DNA from: Rhodoferax sp. | GTDB lineage: Bacteria; Pseudomonadota; Gammaproteobacteria; Burkholderiales; Burkholderiaceae_C | NCBI GenBank assembly: GCA_020048795.1 | Contig: JAIFMA010000154.1 | Location: 1 to 5,268, forward strand | Reading direction: 5' to 3' | DNA length: 5,268 nt | In this document: one piece after another, positions 1-5,268 of the stretch | Layout: each line of letters begins with the position of its first letter | Numbering within the stretch: position 1 is the stretch's first letter | The notes under the pieces: generated by a model | The model's database searches: none | Seen by the model: only the letters and a program-made list of their open reading frames with translations | Told to the model about the DNA's origin: nothing | Position numbers and translations under genes: made by a program

Positions 1-1730
1 TGGGCATGGTGGCGCAGTTGTCCGAGGTCACCCAGGCTTTGGCACCACAGGATCGGCAGAAGCTGCATGCCAGCATCATCGAGGACAGCGACCAGGGTAT
101 TTTGATCACCGACGTGCATGAGCGCATCGTATCGGTGAATGCTGCGTTTTCAAGAATCACCGGCTATGAACCCCACGAAGCCGTGGGCCAGACCACCGAC
201 CTGCTGCGCTCAGGCGTGCATGACGCGGATTTTCGGGGACGGGTGCTTGCGGCCATGCACGGCTCGGGGCCGTGGCAAGGCGAGATCATTGGCAAGCGCA
301 AGAGTGGCGAGCTGTTTCCGCAGTCGGTCTCGATCAGTGTGGTGCGCAACGAAACCGGCCAGGTCACCCATTCTTTCTCGATTTTTTCCGACATCAGTGT
401 GCTGCGGGCGACCGAAGAGCGGATGCAAAAGCTGGTCAATTTTGACAGTCTGACCGGCCTGCCGAACCGGGCGCATTTTCATCGTCTGGTCGATCTGGGT
501 TTGGCCAATGCACGTCGCCATGAAAGCTGTGGTGCCATTCTGACGCTGGACTTGCGCCGCTTTGACATGGTGAATGAAACCTTTGGGCATGAGGTCGGCG
601 ACGAGTTGTTGCGCCAGGTGGCCCAGCGTTTTCGCCAGACCCTGCGCGACGAAGATGTGCTGGCCCGGGTCGCGGCCGATGAGTTTGTGGTGGCCTTGCT
701 GAACGTACAAAAGCGCGAACACAGCGGCATCGTGGCACAAAAGCTGCTGGCAGCCCTGAAACCCGGCTTCACCATCGAATCCATCGTGTTGCATGTGGGG
801 GCCAGCATCGGGGTGTCGGTGTTCCCCGAGGACGGCATGGACACCGTGACCCTGCTGCAGTTTGCCGATGTCGCGGTCAAGCGGCTCAAGGCCGACGGCG
901 AATCGGGCTACCTGTTTTACAGCCCCGAGATGAACCAGCGCGCCAAAGAGCGCTGGCAGCTCGAAGGCGAATTGCGCCAGGCGCTGGCCGCACACCAACT
1001 GCTGCTGCACTACCAACCTAAGGTCAGCTTGCGCAATGGGCGCATCGTCGGGGCGGAGGCGCTGATCCGCTGGAACCACCCCGAAAGAGGCATGATCTCA
1101 CCGAGCTTTTTTGTGCCGATGGCCGAAGAGACCGGTCTGATTCTTGATATCGGAGACTGGGTGCTGGAAGAGGCCTGCCGACAGATCAAGGCCTGGAGAA
1201 ACACCGGAGTCGATGTGCCGGTGGTGTCGGTGAATATTTCGGCGCGCCAGTTTGACCGAATGCTGCCGGCACGCGTTGGCGCGACCCTGGACCGCCATCA
1301 GTTGCCGGCGGCCTGCCTGCAACTGGAAATCACCGAAAGCCTGCTGGTGCGCGGCACCGACAGCGTGGTGCAAATCATGAACGACCTGGTGGCCATGGGC
1401 CTGGCCCTGTCGATGGACGATTTTGGCACCGGTTATTCCGGCCTGGCCTACCTCAAGCGGTTCCCCATCACGGTGCTCAAGATCGACCGGTCTTTTGTGG
1501 AGGGTATTCCGAACGACGAGAACGACTGTGCCATCGCGCGGGCGATTGTCACCATGGCCCAGCAGCTACGCCAGGAAATCGTCGCCGAAGGGGTGGAAAC
1601 CAAGCCGCAAATGCATTTTCTGCGCGCGCTCGGCTGTGACCAGATGCAGGGTTTTCTGTTCAGCCCGGCGGTGGTGGCCGACGAGTTGGCGCGCATGCTG
1701 CGCCAGGATGTGCGCTTAAATCTGGACTGA
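1..1730 (+). CDS. PAS-GGDEF-EAL protein, probable c-di-GMP phosphodiesterase (5' end outside window)
   Basis: Probably hydrolyses cyclic di-GMP to pGpG in response to a signal sensed by its PAS domain. The frame is open to the left edge, so the ATG at position 6 is probably an internal Met and more N-terminal domains likely lie upstream; residue numbers here count from that Met. A PAS domain spans about 20-135 (GILITD at 31-36, ITGYEP at 51-56). A GGDEF domain starts at DSLTGLPNR (147-155), but its signature is AADEF (223-227). The usual phosphate-contact Lys after DxxxF is Asp187 and a C-terminal Arg is Glu299, so cyclase activity is unlikely. The RxxD inhibitory-site motif (RDED, 214-217) is kept. 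The EAL domain (about 321-570) keeps EAL (351-353), Asn410, Glu441, DDFGTGYS (471-478), Lys492, Glu529 and Gln548, matching active phosphodiesterases. The C-terminus is complete, and the last 15 bp overlap the end of convergent speD. The input signal cannot be read from the sequence. Confidence 0.95.
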   Translation, partial: GMVAQLSEVTQALAPQDRQKLHASIIEDSDQGILITDVHERIVSVNAAFSRITGYEPHEAVGQTTDLLRSGVHDADFRGRVLAAMHGSGPWQGEIIGKRKSGELFPQSVSISVVRNETGQVTHSFSIFSDISVLRATEERMQKLVNFDSLTGLPNRAHFHRLVDLGLANARRHESCGAILTLDLRRFDMVNETFGHEVGDELLRQVAQRFRQTLRDEDVLARVAADEFVVALLNVQKREHSGIVAQKLLAALKPGFTIESIVLHVGASIGVSVFPEDGMDTVTLLQFADVAVKRLKADGESGYLFYSPEMNQRAKERWQLEGELRQALAAHQLLLHYQPKVSLRNGRIVGAEALIRWNHPERGMISPSFFVPMAEETGLILDIGDWVLEEACRQIKAWRNTGVDVPVVSVNISARQFDRMLPARVGATLDRHQLPAACLQLEITESLLVRGTDSVVQIMNDLVAMGLALSMDDFGTGYSGLAYLKRFPITVLKIDRSFVEGIPNDENDCAIARAIVTMAQQLRQEIVAEGVETKPQMHFLRALGCDQMQGFLFSPAVVADELARMLRQDVRLNLD

Positions 1731-2123
1731 ACCCGCCACGTTGACGGCAGCGACCGTGCCGCGCAGCAGTTGGTTTTTTTCAATCCGGGCCGGTTCAAAC
1801 AGGCGCACCAGTGCGTCCATCAGGGCCTGCGCCTTGGCCGAATGGTCACCACCATAATTGCAGACATACACGTCCAGTGTCACGGCGCCCTGCTCGGGCC
1901 AGGTATGAATGCACAAGTGCGATTCAGCCAGCAACACGGTCGCCGTCACGCCGCCGGGGCCGTGGGCAGTGGCCGGAAAAGCATGGAACAGTTGCGCCAC
2001 TGCCTGAAGGCCGGACTGCCGGACGGCCTGCAGGCAGTGGGCACCCAGCACATCGGCATCGACCAAGCATTGCAGGTCGCCTGTGCATTGGTGCAAGTCA
2101 GCGGTCAGATGCAGGCCTTGCAT
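1716..2123 (-). CDS. speD: S-adenosylmethionine decarboxylase proenzyme (SpeD family)
   Basis: Cytosolic pyruvoyl enzyme that decarboxylates S-adenosylmethionine, giving the aminopropyl donor for spermidine synthesis. The 135-residue product has the usual size for the short bacterial class. The self-cleavage motif LLAESHLCIHTWPE spans residues 64-77; chain cleavage would occur between Glu67 and Ser68, with Ser68 becoming the pyruvoyl group. His73 and Cys88 sit at the spacing of the Thermotoga maritima catalytic residues His68 and Cys83. The residue matching its processing Ser55 is Thr60. I chose the ATG at 2123 because the family match begins there (LHLTADL); the frame stays open to 2285, but that extension lies in the remnant gene upstream and looks non-homologous. 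No clear Shine-Dalgarno precedes the ATG, and the remnant's stop codon is only 19 bp upstream, so coupled translation is possible. No spermidine synthase gene is visible. Some SpeD homologues are known to act on ornithine or arginine instead, and sequence alone does not exclude that here. Confidence 0.93.
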   Translation of the reverse strand: MQGLHLTADLHQCTGDLQCLVDADVLGAHCLQAVRQSGLQAVAQLFHAFPATAHGPGGVTATVLLAESHLCIHTWPEQGAVTLDVYVCNYGGDHSAKAQALMDALVRLFEPARIEKNQLLRGTVAAVNVAGSVQI

Positions 2124-2142
2124 GGGTTTGGGGGGCGGCGCG

Positions 2143-2664
2143 TTATCGCTGGGCGGTTGTGACGTTGCCAAACGCCGTTTGCGCCTGACGTGGTAAGCAG
2201 CGCCAGTATGGTGGCTGGTACAAAAAGGCGCGAGCCAACGGCACCTGGTAACCGGCACAGTGCTTGGCTCTGGGCCAGGTCCCAACCGCCTTCGACCCCG
2301 TCGGATGCCGACCGGCGCACCCCGGGTACGCCGTCAAATTCGCCGCGAACGGCAGCAAACACCTCCAGCGCAAAGCGCAGAAGGTTCTCGAACGAGCCGC
2401 CATCGGCATCCTGGTGCTGATTGGCCAGCGGTGACAAGAACTGGTGCAGCAAATCGCGCGCCCCTCGGGGAAAACCGCCGTGGCCTCCAGCGTCACCACG
2501 GCAGCGCCACTGTTGAGCAAATTGCCCCAATGCATCAGGTGCCAGTCGGTGGCACAGCCGTCGCGGCCCTGGTACTGGCACATCGGTGCCACCACGATCC
2601 GGTTGGGCAGCGTCAGGCCACCCTTGGGCGATGGCAGGTGCAAGGGAGTAAACAGAAGGCTCAT
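2143..2664 (-). pseudogene. Old Yellow Enzyme family NADH:flavin oxidoreductase, internally deleted remnant
   Basis: Remnant of a YqjM/XenA-type FMN ene-reductase gene, normally about 340-370 codons but 174 codons here. Block A (2664 to about 2455) encodes the true N-terminus: MSLLFTPL, then LPNRIVVAPMCQY with the class-typical Cys29, then ATDWHLMHWGN and EATAVFPEGR. The match then jumps by about 110 residues into another frame. Block B (about 2455-2255) reads HQFLSPLANQ, DGGSFENLLRFALEVF, SASDGVEGGWDLAQSQALC. It then returns to the first frame, skipping about 25 residues, with block C (2253-2227, GYQVPLARA). Finally, after a gap of about 60 residues, block D (2226-2143) gives PPYWRCLPRQ and the C-terminus, ending at TAA. 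The segments carrying the substrate/FMN HAGR region and the phosphate-binding C-terminal loops are gone, so no working barrel can form. Frame A itself is open from ATG to TAA, so a nonsense hybrid of 173 residues could still be translated. The deleted lengths are estimates from memory of the family. Confidence 0.9.
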
Positions 2665-2697
2665 GGTGCTTGGGGTTGAGGTTGCAAACTGGTGCAA

Positions 2698-2725
2698 AGC
2701 ATAGCCCAAGATGATGGATTGTCCA
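2698..2725 (-). promoter_or_regulatory. Candidate sigma-70 promoter for the remnant-speD unit
   Basis: On the minus strand a -35-like TGGACA (2725-2720) and a -10-like TATGCT (2703-2698) are separated by 16 bp. They match the consensus hexamers at 5 of 6 and 4 of 6 positions. The predicted start of transcription would lie about 27 bp before the ATG at 2664. No other recognisable promoter lies between here and speD. Found by eye only. Confidence 0.35.
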
Positions 2726-2789
2726 GGCGGGTTCAACCAGGTCGTCACAGAAAGAAGACACGCATCAAATGGTTGGCTGAGCCTGCTAG

Positions 2790-2795
2790 TAAAAT
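2790..2795 (+). promoter_or_regulatory. Candidate -10 element for gapA
   Basis: TAAAAT followed by GTCGG resembles betaproteobacterial -10 regions. No good -35 hexamer lies at 16-18 bp spacing; TTGGCT at 2773-2778 is only 11 bp away. If used, transcription would start near 2802 and give a leader of about 110 nt before gapA. That leader contains a GC-rich stretch with the palindrome GGCCGGCC (2854-2861) and a seven-T run (2887-2893). Confidence 0.3.
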
Positions 2796-2910
2796 GTCGG
2801 GGTCGAGCGGACGAACCGACGTGTCATGATGGTGAGTCAGGCCCGGGGAGATTGGCCGGCCCGGCGTGTCCCAATGTGTGTGTTTGTTTTTTTAACCCCT
2901 GGAGAAGAGT

Positions 2911-3909
2911 ATGACGATCAAGATTGGTATCAACGGCTTTGGCCGCATCGGACGCAACGTGTTGCGCTCAGCCCTGCAGAGTTTCAGCGACATTGAAGTC
3001 GTTGGCATCAACGACCTGCTTGAACCCAGCTATCTGGCTTACATGCTGCAATACGATTCAGTGCATGGCCGTTTCAAGGGCGAAGTCTCGGTCGATGGCA
3101 ACACGCTCATCGTTAACGGCAAGAAGATTCGCCTGACGCAAGAAAAAGACCCCACCAACCTGAAGTGGAACGAAGTCGGCGCCGACATCGTGATCGAATC
3201 CACCGGCATTTTCCTGGACAAGGCCGGCGGCGAAAAGCACATTACGGCTGGTGCCAAAAAAGTGATCTTTTCGGCACCCTCCAAAGACGACACCCCGATG
3301 TTCGTGTTTGGCGTGAATGACAGCACCTATGCCGGCCAAGCCATCATCAGCAACGCAAGCTGCACCACCAACTGCCTGGCCCCGCTGGCCAAGGTTGTGC
3401 ATGACAAGTTTGGCATCAAGCGCGGCCTGATGACCACCGTGCACGCCGCAACTGCCACGCAAAAAACCGTCGACGGCCCGAGCAACAAAGACTGGCGCGG
3501 TGGCCGTGGCATTCTGGAAAACATCATTCCCAGCAGCACGGGTGCCGCCAAGGCAGTCGGCGTGGTGATTCCGTCGCTGAACAAAAAGCTCACCGGTATG
3601 GCGTTTCGCGTACCCACCAGCGACGTGTCGGTGGTTGACCTGACGGTGGAACTCAACACCAGCGCCACCATGGCTGAAATCTGCGCCGAAATCAAGGCCC
3701 AGTCTGAAGGTGCCATGAAGGGCGTGCTGGGCTACACCGACCACAAAGTGGTGGCAACTGACTTCCGCGGCGAGACCCGCACCTCGGTGTTTGATGCCGA
3801 TGCCAGCATTGCGCTGGACGGCACTTTCGTGAAACTGGTGGCCTGGTACGACAACGAATGGGGTTATTCCAACAAGTGCCTTGAAATGGTGCGCGTGATC
3901 GCCAAGTAA
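2911..3909 (+). CDS. gapA: Glyceraldehyde-3-phosphate dehydrogenase, type I (NAD-dependent)
   Basis: Catalyses the reversible, phosphate-dependent oxidation of glyceraldehyde-3-phosphate to 1,3-bisphosphoglycerate in cytosolic glycolysis/gluconeogenesis, acting as a tetramer. The 332-residue protein is full length. It has the Rossmann motif NGFGRIGR (8-15), and Asp35 at the end of the second strand points to NAD over NADP. The active-site motif SNASCTTNCLAP (147-158) carries catalytic Cys151, with His178 in TTVHAAT. The family-typical DGPSNKDWRGGR (188-199) and a C-terminal WYDNEWGYS (312-320) are also present. The start is supported by GGAG at 2901-2904, six bases before the ATG, and by the conserved N-terminus. 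The Pro after DG (Pro190) also fits the glycolytic rather than the NADP-type GapB group. The gene stands alone: divergent from the speD unit upstream and closed by a terminator downstream. Nothing in it looks damaged. Confidence 0.99.
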   Translation: MTIKIGINGFGRIGRNVLRSALQSFSDIEVVGINDLLEPSYLAYMLQYDSVHGRFKGEVSVDGNTLIVNGKKIRLTQEKDPTNLKWNEVGADIVIESTGIFLDKAGGEKHITAGAKKVIFSAPSKDDTPMFVFGVNDSTYAGQAIISNASCTTNCLAPLAKVVHDKFGIKRGLMTTVHAATATQKTVDGPSNKDWRGGRGILENIIPSSTGAAKAVGVVIPSLNKKLTGMAFRVPTSDVSVVDLTVELNTSATMAEICAEIKAQSEGAMKGVLGYTDHKVVATDFRGETRTSVFDADASIALDGTFVKLVAWYDNEWGYSNKCLEMVRVIAK

Positions 3910-3931
3910 ACGCCTTCTTTTATTCTGCGCC

Positions 3932-3963
3932 AAGCCCGCCCTGCCATGCAGCGCGGGCTTTTT
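3932..3963 (+). terminator. Rho-independent terminator of gapA
   Basis: A perfect 8-bp stem, AAGCCCGC (3932-3939) with GCGGGCTT (3953-3960), encloses a 13-nt loop that can extend by an inner CTG/CAG pair. It runs into a tract of five T (3959-3963). It begins 23 bp after the gapA stop codon and separates gapA from the membrane sensor gene. Confidence 0.85.
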
Positions 3964-3965
3964 CA

Positions 3966-3995
3966 TGGTCAGGGCAAGCATGCCACTGCCATAAT
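3966..3995 (+). promoter_or_regulatory. Candidate sigma-70 promoter for the MASE1 sensor gene
   Basis: A -35-like TGGTCA (3966-3971) and a -10-like CATAAT (3990-3995) are separated by 18 bp, matching consensus at 4 of 6 and 5 of 6 positions. The site lies directly after the gapA terminator and would give a leader of about 44 nt before the ATG at 4046. Found by eye only. Confidence 0.4.
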
Positions 3996-4045
3996 GCCCT
4001 GCGTACCCACAGAGCCGACCGCGCCACCTACCCAGCCAAGCTGCC

Positions 4046-5268
4046 ATGACTGCTACTGCACCTACGCCGTGGACCCGCCTGGCGGGCGTGGCCCTGCTCT
4101 ATGCCGGGCTGTCGTGGGGGGCGTGGCATTTTTTCAACCCCCGTGTGGTCGCCAATACACTGCCAGCACTGTCAGAAGGCAGTGGACGGGTGTTTTTTCT
4201 GGCCAGCGGGCTGGCCCTGGCTGCTGTCATTCTGGGTGGGCTGCGTTATGCCGTGGCAATATGGCTCGGTGCCTGGCTGGCTGGCCTGGCCAGCGGGCAG
4301 ACGCTGGGTATCAGTGCCTTGCTAGCCTGCGCTGCACCGGCCGGTGCCGCCGCTGGGCTTGGGTGGATTCGGCGCAGTCCGGCATTTGACACCACCCTGC
4401 CTGACCTATCGCATTACTTGCAGGTGGTCGGTGCCGCGGTCCTTGGCGCTGCCGTCAGCGCCGGTATGGGTCATCTGGTACTGCTGGGTACGCAGCACAC
4501 CAGCAGCGGCGACTTTCTGCCCAGCCTGGTGTACTGGTGGATGGGCGATACGCTGGGCATCGTTTTGCTCACCCCCATGATTCTGTTGTGGCGGCCCCAT
4601 CGTCAACGCAGCACATCAAGGCATCGCGTGATCGAAGGTTTGCTGATTGTCGGGCTGATGATGCTGTTTGGTGCCGACATTCATCTAGGCTTGGGTCTGC
4701 TGGTCAACTCCGGTTTGTCGGCCAGCATCCAGACATCGATGTCCCAGGCGTACTGGCTGTTCATGTATATCGCGCTGCTGGCGGTCCGGGTGGGTCGGCG
4801 TGCCACCAGTGCCGCGCTGGTACTGGCCGCCGTGATCAATGTCACGGGCACTTACCACGGCGTTGGCGTTTTTTCGCAGGACGGCTCGGCCCGTCTGGTG
4901 AGTTTCTGGTTCTTCCATATTTGCCTTTCGCTGGTCGGGTTGTCGCTGGCGTTCCATACCCATACCAACCACCGTTTGCGCAAGGCGCTGGCCCGGCGGG
5001 AGGTGAAGGCGCATCGGGAACTCAGCAACATCGAGCAGGCCTTGAACTTGCACACAGCGGTGGCGGTTCTTGATGGCGATGGATTGTTCAGCACGGTCAA
5101 CGAGCAGTTTTGCAGGGCAAGTGGCTACTCGGCGCAGGAACTGGTAGGGCAATCACCTCAACAAATGCTGTTTTCCGGATTGCAAGACCAAACCTACGAT
5201 CAAGCCATTGAAGAACAAAAGGCCAGTGGCAGGCCCTGGATGGGTGAGTTTGCCAACCGTGCCAAGGA
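4046..5268 (+). CDS. MASE1 membrane sensor with PAS domain (3' end outside window)
   Basis: The N-terminal 407 residues of an inner-membrane signalling protein. The frame is open from the ATG at 4046 to the window end. It is the first in-frame ATG after an in-frame TAA at 3992-3994, although no good Shine-Dalgarno precedes it. Residues 11-305 form a MASE1-type integral membrane sensor with hydrophobic stretches near 11-30, 49-66, 68-83, 88-106, 125-147, 163-182, 197-219, 236-248, 254-268 and 283-303. The family hallmark WWMGDTLGIVLLTP spans 164-177, and GLRYAVAIWLGAWLAG spans 65-80. A charged linker (308-330) leads into a PAS domain from about 328 (VLDGDGLFSTVNEQF at 341-355, SGYSAQELVGQSP at 359-371), which is cut off at GEFANRAK. 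In this family such N-termini usually carry GGDEF and/or EAL domains, or sometimes a histidine kinase; the output domain is not visible here. The ligand sensed by MASE1 is not known from the sequence. Confidence 0.93.
   Translation, partial: MTATAPTPWTRLAGVALLYAGLSWGAWHFFNPRVVANTLPALSEGSGRVFFLASGLALAAVILGGLRYAVAIWLGAWLAGLASGQTLGISALLACAAPAGAAAGLGWIRRSPAFDTTLPDLSHYLQVVGAAVLGAAVSAGMGHLVLLGTQHTSSGDFLPSLVYWWMGDTLGIVLLTPMILLWRPHRQRSTSRHRVIEGLLIVGLMMLFGADIHLGLGLLVNSGLSASIQTSMSQAYWLFMYIALLAVRVGRRATSAALVLAAVINVTGTYHGVGVFSQDGSARLVSFWFFHICLSLVGLSLAFHTHTNHRLRKALARREVKAHRELSNIEQALNLHTAVAVLDGDGLFSTVNEQFCRASGYSAQELVGQSPQQMLFSGLQDQTYDQAIEEQKASGRPWMGEFANRAK

Noticed and set aside
210..1079. 289-codon minus-strand open frame opposite the PAS-GGDEF-EAL gene
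   Set aside because: It lies wholly antisense to a clear conserved gene and its translation shows no recognisable domain. It is an expected by-product of GC-rich coding sequence.
1745..1780. CGGCA/TGCCG hairpin followed by a T7 run as a terminator for the phosphodiesterase gene
   Set aside because: The stem is only 5 bp and the T run starts 12 nt after it, inside speD coding sequence, where it encodes part of the Glu-Lys-Asn stretch.
1770..2162. Plus-strand open frames opposite speD
   Set aside because: The minus-strand frame carries the AdoMet decarboxylase motifs; these are shadows.
2124..2285. N-terminal extension of speD to the ATG at 2285
   Set aside because: The 54 extra residues have no SpeD similarity and overlap the C-terminal blocks of the oxidoreductase remnant in another frame.
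2105..2761. 218-codon minus-strand open frame as a separate gene
   Set aside because: Only its middle part (about 2255-2455) resembles a protein family, and that part is block B of the oxidoreductase remnant.
3058..4047. 329-codon minus-strand open frame opposite gapA
   Set aside because: Antisense shadow of an intact, highly conserved gene; the translation is rich in Gly, Ala and His and matches nothing I recognise.
4201..4294. Two close inverted repeats of GGCCAGC/GCTGGCC (4201-4216 and 4280-4294)
   Set aside because: Both fall in codons for Leu-Ala-Gly-Ser in membrane segments, where such GC-rich symmetry is expected, and neither is followed by a T run.

Overview
The window looks like chromosomal DNA from a GC-rich betaproteobacterium, most likely order Burkholderiales and plausibly the Comamonadaceae (Rhodoferax/Polaromonas type). 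This rests on my recognition of the GapA and SpeD protein sequences and on general codon character; no search was run. I see no tRNA, rRNA, CRISPR array, insertion sequence or phage gene.

Layout. (1) Positions 1-1730, plus strand: the C-terminal part of a PAS-GGDEF-EAL protein whose reading frame is open at the left edge. Its GGDEF signature is degenerate (AADEF) but all the EAL residues I can check are present, so it is probably a c-di-GMP phosphodiesterase. (2) Positions 2123-1716, minus strand: speD, a pyruvoyl-dependent S-adenosylmethionine decarboxylase. It converges on gene 1 and overlaps its end by 15 bp. (3) Positions 2664-2143, minus strand, just upstream of speD: a heavily deleted remnant of an Old Yellow Enzyme (NADH:flavin oxidoreductase) gene. 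It keeps its start, two or three internal blocks and its C-terminus, but has lost about half its length through at least three internal deletions, two of which change frame. (4) Positions 2665-2910: a divergent intergenic region with candidate promoters for both directions. (5) Positions 2911-3909, plus strand: gapA, an intact NAD-type glyceraldehyde-3-phosphate dehydrogenase, followed by a good intrinsic terminator. (6) Position 4046 to the right edge, plus strand: the N-terminal part of a MASE1 membrane sensor with a PAS domain, cut by the window end.

How it fits together. gapA is a stand-alone housekeeping glycolysis/gluconeogenesis gene here. The speD/remnant pair probably forms one minus-strand transcription unit, in which the dead oxidoreductase now acts as leader RNA for speD. 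The two outer genes are both signal-sensing proteins of the kind that controls cyclic di-GMP, but they are separated by unrelated genes and both are incomplete. I found no convincing undescribed system. The most unusual item is the multiply deleted oxidoreductase remnant between gapA and speD.
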